Assembly: GCF_017916295.1 (NCBI RefSeq)
Contig: NZ_JAFMSS010000006.1
Span: forward strand, 124,001-188,000
DNA: 64,000 nt
Origin: Rubellimicrobium arenae
Lineage (GTDB): Bacteria; Pseudomonadota; Alphaproteobacteria; Rhodobacterales; Rhodobacteraceae
Reading direction: 5' to 3'
The position numbers and the translations under genes are program-made. Shown piece by piece: positions 18,262 to 26,632 of the stretch. Below the pieces are notes generated by a model. The model made no database searches and was not told where the DNA came from. It saw only the letters and a list, made by a program, of their open reading frames with translations. Positions within the stretch are counted from its first letter, which is position 1. The number at the start of each line of letters is the position of its first letter.

Positions 18262-19446
18262 ATGCGCTCCCTCCCCGCCCCCGGGCTCATCACCGCCCGA
18301 CCCAAGCCCCGCGCGCCCGGCGAACTCGCCCGCGCTTATCTCCAGCGCCTCGAGGCCGCCGAGCGCGAGGCGCGCCGTCGCGACACCGAGGTCGATCGCT
18401 GGCGCGCCCAGACCCGCCGCAACGCCCGGTTGGATAAGGGACGGGGCGCCGCCCTTATCGCGCAGTCCCTCGCAGGCGACGGAAGCCGCGACGACCCGCG
18501 CTGGCTGCCGCCGCAAGCGGCCTATGCACTCCCCGAGTCGGACCGCGCCCGCATCAAGCGCGCCGCGGCGACGATCGAGGCGCGCCGGCTCCCGCCGACG
18601 CCGCTGCCCACCCGGATCGCTCGGGAGGAGCGCGACGAGCTCTTCGCCGCCACCCACGCCATGCGCCTAAGCGGGGTCGCGACCGAGGCCGAAGTGGACG
18701 AGGCCTTCGCGGCCATCCACGCCGAGTTTCCGTGGCTAGCCCGGGCGACGGAGATCCTGTGGCATCAGGCACGGCTGCGGGCCCGAGACGGCCTGCCCTT
18801 CCGGGTTGGGCCGGTCGTCCTCCTCGGGCCGCCGGGCTGCGGCAAGTCCAGCTTCGCGCGGGCGCTCGGAGCACCCTTCAGCGTGCCCACGGTCACCGTA
18901 GACGTGGGCCAAGCCGGTGGCGTGTGGGACCTGCAGGGAAGCGACAGCAAATGGGGTGGGAGTTCCCCGGGGCGTATCACGCGCTCGCTCCTCGCGACGC
19001 GCATCGGCAACCCGGTGGTGGCGGTCGACGAGATCGACGCCGGCCGCGCCATGGGCGTCCACGGGGGCGGCCGCTCGCCCTCAATCCATCGTGTGATGAT
19101 GGGGATGATCGAGCCGTCGACGGGCGCGGCGTGGGTGTGCCCTTACTACGAGGTGGCCATCGACCTGCGCCACCACAGCTGGGTGATGACGACCAACAGT
19201 GTCATGCACATCGAGCAGGCGCTTCTCGATCGGGTGCGGGTGATCGAGCTCGACGCCGTCGGCCAGCGCGACCTCGTCACCACCGCGCGCCGGATGGCGG
19301 CGGTCAAGCTCGACGAGGAAGGGGCCGAGCTCGTGGCCGGGGAGGTTGAGCGGGCGCTGAAGCGCGGCGCCAACCTCGGGTTGCGCCAGGTCGCGCGCCT
19401 CGTGGAAGCGGCCGAGGCCGCTGCCAATCGGCCGGTCCTGCACTGA
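18262..19446 (+). CDS. AAA-family ATPase (Lon/RuvB-like AAA core)
   Basis: The 394-residue protein has a long Arg-rich N-terminal helical region and an AAA core: Walker A 'LLGPPGCGKSSFARAL' (about residues 190-205), Walker B 'VVAVDEIDAG' (about 253-262), a sensor-1 region 'HHSWVMTTNSV', and arginine-rich 'LLDRVRVIEL'. The 'KWGGSSPGRI' segment and overall spacing resemble the Lon AAA module, but there is no protease domain. It probably remodels or moves a protein or DNA substrate on a mobile element. It is followed 12 bases later by a zinc-ribbon gene, so the two are likely one operon. Confidence 0.8.
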   Translation: MRSLPAPGLITARPKPRAPGELARAYLQRLEAAEREARRRDTEVDRWRAQTRRNARLDKGRGAALIAQSLAGDGSRDDPRWLPPQAAYALPESDRARIKRAAATIEARRLPPTPLPTRIAREERDELFAATHAMRLSGVATEAEVDEAFAAIHAEFPWLARATEILWHQARLRARDGLPFRVGPVVLLGPPGCGKSSFARALGAPFSVPTVTVDVGQAGGVWDLQGSDSKWGGSSPGRITRSLLATRIGNPVVAVDEIDAGRAMGVHGGGRSPSIHRVMMGMIEPSTGAAWVCPYYEVAIDLRHHSWVMTTNSVMHIEQALLDRVRVIELDAVGQRDLVTTARRMAAVKLDEEGAELVAGEVERALKRGANLGLRQVARLVEAAEAAANRPVLH

Positions 19447-19458
19447 CGGGAGGGAGAG

Positions 19459-19858
19459 ATGAGCAGCTTGCTGAGTGAGCGTGACCTGCGCGTGATGAGC
19501 GCCTTCCCCGAGCTCTTTGGGTCGGGGCGCTGGGACGCGCGGACCGGTTGCATGGTCTGGGGCCTCATGGTCGGCGAAGGCTGGCGGCCCCTCGTCCTCG
19601 GCCTCCTCGAGGAGCTCGCCGTCCTCGTGCGCAAGGAGGGCGTCGGGGGCATCCACATCCTGCAGGTCAAGGACAAGTACGAGGGCCTGAGGGTCTACGT
19701 CCACCCCTACACGGATCCGGTGGAGGCCGCCATCGTCCGCGCCGAGGCGCGCGCCGCGCGCGCGGACTTGCGAGACCTGCGGCCGCCTAGGCGAGCTCCG
19801 GACCGACCAACCTTATCTGCAGACGCTCTGCGACGCCTGCGCGACCGCGAGGCGGTGA
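19459..19858 (+). pseudogene. Hypothetical zinc-ribbon protein, apparently frameshifted near its C-terminus
   Basis: The start follows GGGAGGGAG, 12 bases after the AAA ATPase stop. The first 100 residues include 'GEGWRPLVLGLLEELAVLV' and 'GLRVYVHPYTDPVEAAI'. In this frame the protein runs on to 19920 with low-quality sequence, but one base over the frame reads 'CETCGRLGELRTDQPYLQTL' and then 'CDACATARR' with a stop at 19858, an obvious CxxC...CxxC zinc ribbon. An extra base in the GC-alternating run at about 19745-19766 would explain it, either a real mutation or a sequencing error. Function is unknown. Confidence 0.6.
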
Positions 19859-19916
19859 GCCGATTAGCTTGGAGCCTCACCTCGCCAGGCTGCAGGGCTA
19901 GGAGCGGTACAGGCCC

Positions 19917-20300
19917 GTGAAGGTCGCGCGGCGCATCGAGGGCGAACCTACGCTAGTGTCGCCGCTCCGGATCGGCAGCTGGCCGGTCACCGTGGGCGAG
20001 AAGGCCACTATCGCCGCGGGGGTCGCACGGCCCCGTAGCGTGGCGCGTCTGCTTGCGGCGGCCGTGGTCGGCGCGGCGGCCAAGCAGGGGCAGGTCGATC
20101 CCACGGGCCGGCGCGCAGCCCGCTTCCATCTCCTCGGAGCCAGGGCCGACGACCTCCGGGAGCCCTCCTGGGCCGCCACCGTTTTGGTCACGGATGGCCC
20201 TTTCGGGAGAATTCGAGGCCGATTTTGTTCATCGATGACCAATCTCGGTGCCGCTCCAGATCATCTAGGTCGTCCCGCCCCGGACGGCCCTCGATATGAC
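19917..20300 (+). other. Possible gene remnant (weak)
   Basis: From a GTG at 19917 about 80 codons show G/C-ending codons and protein-like composition ('LRIGSWPVTVGEKATIAAG'), after which codon quality collapses before the tRNA-like gene. No family was recognised. It may be a decayed gene; I do not count it as functional. Confidence 0.2.
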
Positions 20301-20364
20301 GCCCGGCGACTAGGACAGTGGCCCCACGAAAAGAGGAGAACGAGTCAAGCTTGGCGGCAACCTC

Positions 20365-20436
20365 AGGAGCGTAGCTCAGCGGCAGAGCGCTTGCCTTATA
20401 AGCGAGAGGGCGCTGGTTCGAGCCCAGCCGCTCCCA
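20365..20436 (+). tRNA. tRNA-Ile(UAU)-like gene with a defective acceptor end
   Basis: The sequence folds into a full cloverleaf: acceptor AGGAGCG/CGCTCCC, D stem GCTC/GAGC, anticodon stem CTTGC/GCGAG with loop CTTATAA (anticodon TAT), and T arm GCTGG-TTCGAGC-CCAGC. The first acceptor pair is A1-C72, a mismatch, and the 3' end reads CCG, not CCA. Anticodon UAU decodes AUA isoleucine codons, a job most bacteria give to lysidine-modified tRNA-Ile(CAU). The location among mobile DNA suggests a phage- or plasmid-borne tRNA that has begun to decay. Confidence 0.75.
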
Positions 20437-20562
20437 CCGTCCCGCGCCACGCGCGAGCGCGTCCTGCGACCGGTCCAGGAGCTTGGGCCGTGCCGCAGGC
20501 GCGCACGAAGCTCCGTCGACGACCGACAGCCAAGTCTCGGGCGGGTCCTCCAGTGGCCTAGA

Positions 20563-21033
20563 TTACTTCTCCTTCGTCATCAGCTCGACGATCCGGAGCG
20601 CGTCGGCGATGTCCATCTCCGCCGCGACCTCGAGGAACACCCGGCCCCGGCCCCCACCGTAGGCGGGGGTGATCCGGAACGGCACCCGGCCCTGCTCCGG
20701 GGGTGGCACCTCCTCGAGGTCGCCCCGCTCGGGGTCGATGTCCGCCGGTCGGACCCCCAAGGCTTTGGCGATGGCCACGAGCTTGGCCGGCGGCGGTCGC
20801 GTCCGACCGAGAAGATAGCGCCCGAATGCATCTCTCTGCAGGCCGGCACGGCGCGCGAGTTCTGCCTGCGTGAGGCCGCTGCGCCGGGTCAGGTGCTGCA
20901 AGTTCGCGGCCCAGACCGGCAATTCCTCGATCGGCCGCGTAGCCTCGCCATCGGCCACGGCCTCCCTTGGACTCGACGCGCCCTCCGGCGCGGGGGCCGA
21001 CGCCGGTATCTCGTCGGGAACCCGATTGGTCAT
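20563..21033 (-). CDS. XRE-family helix-turn-helix regulator
   Basis: From the ATG at 21033 the product is 156 residues. An acidic, Pro-rich N-terminal 40 residues are followed by a Cro/CI-type helix-turn-helix ('RRSGLTQAELARRAGLQRDA' then 'LLGRTRPPPAKLVAIAKALG') and a C-terminal region with 'RGRVFLEVAAEMDIADALRI'. The start is supported by GAGGAGCGGC directly before the ATG; the frame remains open to 21378 but without such a site. It probably represses its own promoter or a mobile-element gene. It is a single gene with non-coding DNA on both sides. Confidence 0.75.
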   Translation of the reverse strand: MTNRVPDEIPASAPAPEGASSPREAVADGEATRPIEELPVWAANLQHLTRRSGLTQAELARRAGLQRDAFGRYLLGRTRPPPAKLVAIAKALGVRPADIDPERGDLEEVPPPEQGRVPFRITPAYGGGRGRVFLEVAAEMDIADALRIVELMTKEK

Positions 21034-22450
21034 GCCGCTCCTCGTCTCACGTCGCGCCAATCCGGGAGCTTCCCATAACACGGCAGCCTCTGTCGAGAGA
21101 TCAGACGGCCGGGGCAGCTCCAGCCTGGCCGCGGCAGGGCTGCTTTTCAGCCCCGTGCGACCCGATGGCCTTGCGGCCGCGATGGCGTTTGCCATGTCCA
21201 GTTTCCCTGCCGGTTTGCGATATGAGAAATGGCAGATCGCGCCCGGAGTCGGTCGGGAAACGCATAGATGGGCCCGGCAGGCCTTGGGAGGGATGCCTCC
21301 GGCGACGTCGGACCACTCGCGGAGACTCCCGCCGGGATTTTTCCAGGGAGTGGACATCCCCTTACTCTCTTTCGACAATATATGGGTTTCGAGGTGTGGC
21401 GCGGCTCTAAGCCGACCGACACCGTCTTTCCCGCCTTAACTAGGTCGCCTGCGATGCCCTAAGCGAAGGAGCGAGACAGCGGTCGGCGATTCCTCAGCCG
21501 AGGTTGGCCTCATCGCCTCAACGGAGGCGCTTAGGACTTCAGCCCGCTTCGGACGCCGCCCGCCCGAAAGACAGCGAGTTTATCCTCACCATCTTCGAGA
21601 AGCTACGGACCGGAGCCGACCGCTCGCGTGATGCGCTTCTTGAGATGACAGTGAGAGGACCCGACCTCACCGCTTCCTTATGGCCTCTGTCGGTCCTGCG
21701 GTGCTCGGGCTTCTCGCATGGAGGGTCCGGGCGAGCGAACGGCAGCTCGCCGGGAGGAGCACGTCGGTGCCGCGCTAGTGGGCCCTACTCCCCCACCGTC
21801 TGGACCCGAGGCCGAGGAGCGGCATGTGCTTGGCCGTCTCGGGCTGCCTTTTCTCGCGAGGGGGCGAGGTCGGCTGCGGACGTGCTGGTCCGTCTCCGCC
21901 AAGTCATGGCTCCTATCCGCCCAGCTCTCGCGGGTCTGCCAATGCGGCTCCTGGCGCAGCCCTCCAATCTGCGCTCCGGCTTCCCTGACGTTGGCCCACG
22001 CCTCTCCAACGCGCGGCGATTTGCGAAGACCCGGAGCGCCTCAACCATCCTTCTGTCAGCGCGGATGCGCTGCCGGCTCAGTCTTGAACGCGCGCTGGCG
22101 AGGGCGGCGAGTGCCGCCTCATCGACCTCGGCCCAACCGTGGCAACAACAAGCCGCCTAGGAGTTCGAACTTCGCATCTGCATTGATGATCAACTGCCGG
22201 AACCAATCCGACCGACAACGAAGAGGCAGTTGGGCCGCGAGATTTCGTGACCCGGCGGGCAAGGTGCTAGCGGGTCGCTGGAGGCGCCAAGGGAAATCTT
22301 GTTCGCCGGCCGCACTCCCGGCTGTCGGCCCTGGTTCGGTGCCAGGACCGGCTTCGCCAATCTTGCGAAGTTCCGGGCAAGAGCCGCGAGGACGAACGTT
22401 TCCGCGGCGCCTGACAACGCCCATGTTCGGGGACAGGTCAGGCCGGAACG
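21034..22450. other. Long stretch without a supported gene
   Basis: About 1.4 kb with open frames on both strands that lack domain motifs, good start sites and consistent codon bias. Around 22190-22440 the minus strand can be read as 'ETFVLAALARNFARLAKP', vaguely like a transposase C-terminus, but too short to assign. The region probably contains decayed genes. Confidence 0.4.
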
Positions 22451-22693
22451 TTACCTCCGTTCAGCACTCCCAGTAGGTGAAGTGCCCGAGGCGAACATGG
22501 CGCCCTGGGCCAAGTGGAAGAAGGCGTCGACGCCCACGAACTCCATCCTGCCGCCGTGGATCAGGACGATGAAGCCTCGCTCGCCATCCTCCGTGAAGGA
22601 CCGGATCATCTCGCCGCCTGCGACCTCGATCATGAGCTCGGCGACTTGGGCGCGGGCGCACGGGGGTTCAGCGTTGGTCTGGTCCAGGGGCAT
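22451..22693 (-). CDS. Hypothetical 80-residue protein
   Basis: The small product has amphipathic segments ('QVAELMIEVAGGEMIRSFTE', 'RGFIVLIHGGRMEFVGVDAF') and G/C-ending codons. A GGAGA ribosome-binding site precedes the ATG at 22693. No family was recognised. It is the last of three minus-strand genes that follow the paralogue B winged-helix-like gene. Confidence 0.5.
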   Translation of the reverse strand: MPLDQTNAEPPCARAQVAELMIEVAGGEMIRSFTEDGERGFIVLIHGGRMEFVGVDAFFHLAQGAMFASGTSPTGSAERR

Positions 22694-22720
22694 TGCGATC
22701 TCCGCCGCGAGGGAGAGCGG

Positions 22721-23149
22721 TCACCTTGTGGTCTCCAGCGCCACTCTGGCGGGGTTCCGGAACACCGAAAGCTGTCGCGGCAGCACGACTTCTATGAAGT
22801 TGTGGACGGCGCTTTCCGTCAAGGGAACAGCGCTTGAAGAGCGGCGCCGCGTCAGTGGTCCTTCTCCGTCCTCTGGACCGCGCTTGATAACCTTTCGGAG
22901 GCAGCAGGCCGCTAGGTGGAAGGGGCGGCGTCCCTGCCCCCGGATCTGCAAGCGCGAGGCAGGACCTTCGAAGCGGCACTCGGAGTTGCGGACCGAGGGC
23001 GCTGCCTTCTTGCGGACCACCCGCTTTCGCTCCGCGGGCGCGAGGTGCAGGTTGCCTGCCCCGAGCGCCACCTCACTGCGCTTCCGGGCCACCGCCTCAC
23101 GCATGGGCTCGACGTCACCGAGTTCGCGGTCAGAGGGTTCGTCGATCAT
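22721..23149 (-). CDS. Hypothetical protein, possibly degraded at its C-terminus
   Basis: The first part ('MIDEPSDRELGDVEPMREAV') looks protein-like and has GGAGAG upstream of the start. From about residue 55 on, codon quality is poorer and the composition becomes basic and irregular, though the last 25 residues ('VHNFIEVVLPRQLSVFRNPA') look protein-like again. A frameshift pair inside the gene is possible. No function is assigned. It lies between paralogue B and the 80-residue gene on the same strand. Confidence 0.4.
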   Translation of the reverse strand: MIDEPSDRELGDVEPMREAVARKRSEVALGAGNLHLAPAERKRVVRKKAAPSVRNSECRFEGPASRLQIRGQGRRPFHLAACCLRKVIKRGPEDGEGPLTRRRSSSAVPLTESAVHNFIEVVLPRQLSVFRNPARVALETTR

Positions 23150-23224
23150 CGTCTATCTCTCTCCGGGCCGGTGGCTGGGCTCCCCCGACCCTGTCTCAGG
23201 TCTGGGGGAGCCGGGTGCCGTGCT

Positions 23225-23746
23225 TCAGCGCGCCTCGTCGTTCAGGCGGCGGAGCTCCTGGTGGAGCCTCTCGCCCAGTTCCGTCAGGTGGTGGCGGTTG
23301 CCCGGCTTCCCCCGGACGGTCACCAGGAAGCCCTTCTCGCGGAGACGCTGGATGTGGACCCGCGTGTGGTCCGCGCTCCGGACACCGCGCGCCTTGAGCA
23401 CGGAGCTGATCTCCTCCGTCGAGGCCTCGCCCACCCGCGCGAGCTCCTGCACGATCTTCCCGCGGAGGATCGGGAAGCTCTTCGCCACTTCGGCGGGGTC
23501 GAGGGCCACCTGGATAGCGTTCCGGCGCTCGGGCTGGGCCGTCTTGGCCTTCTCGCGGCCGGGCCGGCGCGTCACGGCCTTGCGGACCGTCATGGCCTTG
23601 CGGGGCGTCTCGACGGCCGACCAGGGCGCGCGCTCGATCGAGCAGCGGTTGACGTCGAACTCCTGTTCAAGGAGCGCCCGCAGGGCGGTCTCGTCAAGCA
23701 GGCCCGCGACGAAGCGGATGTTGTATTCATTGGCAGATTCACGCAT
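23225..23746 (-). CDS. Hypothetical protein with C-terminal winged-helix-like region (paralogue B)
   Basis: The 173-residue product shares the framework of the 15646-16149 protein: 'IRFVAGLLDETALRALLEQE', 'CSIERAPWSAVET', a basic linker, 'IVQELARVGEASTEEISSVL' and a C-terminal 'KPGNRHHLTELGERLHQELR'. The two proteins are clearly diverged, especially in the linker. The ATG at 23746 follows GAGGGACAGAA, the same leader motif as in paralogue A; the longer frame to 23851 reads back into the repeated leader and is not used. A DNA-binding regulator is the best guess. Confidence 0.6.
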   Translation of the reverse strand: MRESANEYNIRFVAGLLDETALRALLEQEFDVNRCSIERAPWSAVETPRKAMTVRKAVTRRPGREKAKTAQPERRNAIQVALDPAEVAKSFPILRGKIVQELARVGEASTEEISSVLKARGVRSADHTRVHIQRLREKGFLVTVRGKPGNRHHLTELGERLHQELRRLNDEAR

Positions 23747-23810
23747 TTCTGTCCCTCGTGTTGCCCGGCGCGCGCCGTGGCCTTGTTGTCGATACGCTGA
23801 GGCTAGAGGC

Positions 23811-24090
23811 AGGTTGCGAAAATCGTGCCGGCTCTTTTTCACCCATCGCAACTTTTTTCCTGGTCACCGATCGGGCGGTTCCGCGGCCCCGCCGCGATGG
23901 CGCGGGTGACGGCGGCGACCGTTTCGCCGCCGGTTTGGTGCCGCTGCGGCACCACTGTCCGGGTGGCCGTCGGTCCGACACCGCGCTCCTCCCGCCGGCA
24001 GGAAATCGCGGCCTCCGGCGCAGCGCCCTGCCTCGTGAGGGTCCACGGAATCGACCGGCCCCAGCCCCATCTGGTGGCCGACGCCGGGGG
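23811..24090. repeat. 280-bp direct repeat, copy 2
   Basis: Identical to 16213-16492 at an offset of 7598 bases. It lies in the same relation to paralogue B as copy 1 does to paralogue A, on the 5' side of the minus-strand gene. The internal inverted repeat is at 23813-23819 and 23846-23852. Immediately right of 24090 the two loci become unrelated. Confidence 0.9.
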
Positions 24091-24303
24091 CCCGGGGAGT
24101 CACCGGCGGGGGCAAGCCATCCGGAGGCCGACGCCGAATGTGCCTTGACATCGCGCGACGACGGGGCTCGCTTCGGAGAGACCCTCAAGCCAATCGCAAC
24201 GCGGCCTGGTCCATAAAAGCGGCTGACCGCCTGGCCTGCGAAAGCCGCCCCCGACCTTTCTGGCCGGGGCCCTGCTCGACAGGTCCCCTCGGGCGGCCCA
24301 TAA

Positions 24304-24335
24304 CGCCCGAATCGCCGGGCGTACGCCTTTTTGTT
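24304..24335 (+). terminator. Rho-independent terminator-like hairpin
   Basis: CGCCCG (24304-24309) pairs with CGGGCG (24316-24321) across a 6-base loop, and a run of five T follows shortly after at 24328-24332. It marks the left edge of the AT-rich stretch. No gene clearly ends into it. Confidence 0.4.
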
Positions 24336-24600
24336 ACAAAAATCCTCAGAATTTCCAGATACTTACCTGGCTTATAACGCCGGCAACGGATCTGACCGGA
24401 AAATGTGTCTCTATACATGAGGTGGTGTGTGAGGCCCTCTGGGACTCTCTTTTACTCCTTATACATATAGAATTAGTTGTTATAGAAGGACAGAGGGCCC
24501 TTTTTGCCTGCTTCTTCGGCAGCTTAGGGCCGTCACTAAATGTGTTATGTGAAGTATCATTTGTAACATAATCTTTTTATTGAAGAATTTTTCTTCGCTG
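24336..24600 (+). ncRNA. AT-rich segment with a long stem-loop and T run: candidate structured RNA
   Basis: Base composition drops sharply in AT here compared with the flanks, that is, the segment is much richer in A and T. GGCCCTCTG (24433-24441) pairs with CAGAGGGCC (24491-24499), an inner TCCTT/AAGGA stem extends the fold, and CTTTTT follows at 24500-24505. A second inverted repeat (TTATGT / ACATAA) lies at about 24544-24571. The layout suits a small RNA with its own terminator or a plasmid control region. No promoter could be fixed with confidence. Confidence 0.35.
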
Positions 24601-24784
24601 CGGCGGAGGAGACCTCCGTCCTCGCCGGGAAACCGGCTCGCGCCCAGAAAGGGCCGAACGGCAAGCTCACGTCCCGGCGGACGAGGGATAAGAGCGAGCC
24701 GAGCTGGTTTGTGCCCTACCCGGACCCTCAAGCCCTGTGCCCCGAGAACATTTGAGGGGGGACGAAGCTTGAGGTGCGGTCCGG

Positions 24785-25108
24785 TCAGCGGTGAGCCTGC
24801 CTCCGGCCGTGGTTCGCGAAGGGCCGCGCACCCAGATGCCCGTCGGTTCCTGCGCGCCCCGGCATCAGCCCGGGGCCTCTCCCCACGACAATACATCCCT
24901 GCCGCGCCCGGAGCCGCAGGAGCTGCTCGGCACACGCCCTGACCGCCCCCTTCTCGCCCGGGCAGACCACGCGCATCCGCCCCGGCCGCCCGATCTGGCC
25001 CCAGGAGGCTACGAGGACCCAATCCCCGAACAGGTCCGGCCCGACGCTCAGCCCATAGGCGCGAAAGCGGTTCCGGGCGGGATCGATGCAAGGGAGCCGG
25101 ACGTCCAT
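24785..25108 (-). CDS. WGR-domain protein
   Basis: The 107-residue product contains 'RFRAYGLSVGPDLFGDWVLV' and 'SWGQIGRPGRMRVV', the core of the WGR domain, here with Gln in place of the Arg of the name motif. 'KGAVRACAEQLLRLRARQGC' forms the closing helix at about residues 57-76. WGR domains bind nucleic acids and occur in PARPs and on plasmids and phages as stand-alone proteins. The ATG follows GGAGGGGGAAC. The last 30 residues look like run-on sequence, so the original C-terminus may be lost. Confidence 0.7.
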   Translation of the reverse strand: MDVRLPCIDPARNRFRAYGLSVGPDLFGDWVLVASWGQIGRPGRMRVVCPGEKGAVRACAEQLLRLRARQGCIVVGRGPGLMPGRAGTDGHLGARPFANHGRRQAHR

Positions 25109-26086
25109 GTTCCCCCTCCGACGACCGAAGCCGTAGAGTCGAACGTCCGGATTCGCCCGCGCAAGGGCCGCCCGCCCATCCTAACTCGGACAAACGAACA
25201 GGCGACGCCCCCATGCCCCAGTTCTACTCACTCACCCGAAAGGCCGAGCTTGCGGCCCACCCCTCCGTGTCGCCACGCCCTCCGCATCAAGGCTTCCCGC
25301 TGCCCCGCCGACCGGGGCGAGGCCATCAAGGTCCCCTGCCTCGCCTTCCATCTCGACGGTGACCTCTCCGCGCCGATTCGCAGAAGATTTTGCCCGCACC
25401 GATTGGTGGTCGACCCTTCGGCTGCGATCCTGACCAGGGCCGACCTGAACTTCCGCTTCGGCAAGAAAGTGGTTGAGATCGACATGGAGGCGAGCGCCTG
25501 GGTACTTCTGCGCCACTAAATCCACGCCGCCCCTCCCCAGCCTGCCCGATCCCTCGACACCGCCCGCGAGGCTACCCTGATCCAGTGGCTCACCCGCCGG
25601 TGCCGGAGCGCGGCCTCCCCAAGCCCGAGCTCCACACTTGGCTTTTCCGCATCGTCAACCATTCACTGACCACCCGAGGCCTCCTCGCTCGATGACCAGA
25701 TTGTGACTAAGGGGGAAGCATTCCTCAATCTGGACAAGTCTGGTCCTCGATTGCGGGTAATGTCTGAACCGGTCGACCTGGTGCCTGTTCAGGCGCACCA
25801 TGCTCGTTTGGTGCATCCGCCGTCTCTCATTGGGAAGGTGGACGACAGGGTGGATCAGGCGCCCCCTCGAAGCTCTATGTGTCAGAAGAGTCAGGGTTGC
25901 CGGCGCCGCTCTTGGTGCCGGGCCTAGGCACTGCGCCAGCTTTCCGACCCTGCGCGACAGACCGCAGTTCCATGGCGCTCCGATTGTGCTAAGGCCCCGT
26001 CATCGTCGGTTTCGGCTGTGGCTCCCGACGACTGAGAGACAGGGGACCGAAGGTCCTGCGCGCTCCCGCCTCAACGGCTCGGGAAC
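25109..26086. other. Stretch without a supported gene
   Basis: About 980 bases with scattered protein-like fragments, such as 'ELHTWLFRIVNHSL' near 25630-25670, which recalls the AWLFRI segment of ECF sigma factors. No continuous gene can be supported. It is probably decayed DNA. Confidence 0.4.
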
Positions 26087-26476
26087 GTGTCATTGGACCC
26101 TATTATACTGCTCCTCCTGGTGGAGGACGAGGCGCTGATCCGCCTCCTGCTCGAAGAAACGCTGACCGACGAGGGCTTCGGTCTGGTGCTGGCCAAGGAC
26201 GGCCATCAGGCGATGGCGGCACTCACCGCCGGCGCGGCCCGGTTTCGGGCTCTGGTGACGGACATCGACCTTGGCGCGGGTCCGGATGGCTGGGCCGTGG
26301 CCCGCCACGCCCGTGGGCTCGTGCCCGAGTTGTCCGTTGTCTACATGAGCGGGGGAAGCGCGAACATGTGGGCCGCTGAAGGCGTGCCCAGGAGCGTCAT
26401 GGTACCCAAGCCCTTCGTGCCGGCCCAGATCATCACGGCCGTGTCCAACCTGCTGAATGAGGCGGGCGGTCGATAG
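26087..26476 (+). CDS. Single-domain response regulator (CheY-like receiver)
   Basis: The 129-residue product is one receiver domain: acidic pair 'LLVEDEALIRLLLEETL' at residues 9-25, phosphoacceptor Asp in 'LVTDIDLG' (about residue 60), and 'VMVPKPFVPAQI' with the conserved Lys near residue 107. It has no output domain, so it probably works by phosphotransfer, for example with the hybrid kinases nearby. It starts at a GTG. It is convergent with the HU gene. Confidence 0.88.
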   Translation: MSLDPIILLLLVEDEALIRLLLEETLTDEGFGLVLAKDGHQAMAALTAGAARFRALVTDIDLGAGPDGWAVARHARGLVPELSVVYMSGGSANMWAAEGVPRSVMVPKPFVPAQIITAVSNLLNEAGGR

Positions 26477-26580
26477 GCAGGGCTCCGAGAGGGTTCGACG
26501 GGCAGGGGACCGCCGCACACCGGTGCCCATGGTGTCGGGCCTAGGCACATGAAGTGTACTAGGCGGCGCTCGCAGTAGGT

Positions 26581-26613
26581 CTCTCCTCGGCCAGATGTCG
26601 AGGCCGAGGAGAG
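26581..26613 (-). terminator. Hairpin downstream of the HU gene
   Basis: A perfect 12-bp stem, CTCTCCTCGGCC (26581-26592) with GGCCGAGGAGAG (26602-26613), and a 9-base loop, about 20 bases after the HU stop. The T run is poor, so termination efficiency is uncertain. Confidence 0.5.
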
Positions 26614-26632
26614 GTCATGGTGCCCGGAGGGC

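Noticed and set aside
17605..18657. 350-residue minus-strand frame over the AAA-cluster start
   Set aside because: Overlaps two plus-strand genes with better codon bias; product is Gly/Arg/Glu-rich without motif.
22190..22440. Transposase C-terminus on the minus strand
   Set aside because: A 20-residue resemblance only, with no catalytic motif, ends or continuous frame.
22299..23909. 536-residue plus-strand frame through paralogue B and the 280-bp repeat
   Set aside because: Ser/Arg/Pro-rich reading opposite the supported minus-strand genes; the corresponding frame is not preserved at paralogue A.
25560..25700. ECF sigma-factor fragment
   Set aside because: One short segment recalls region 2 wording, but the frame is broken and no other sigma region is present.
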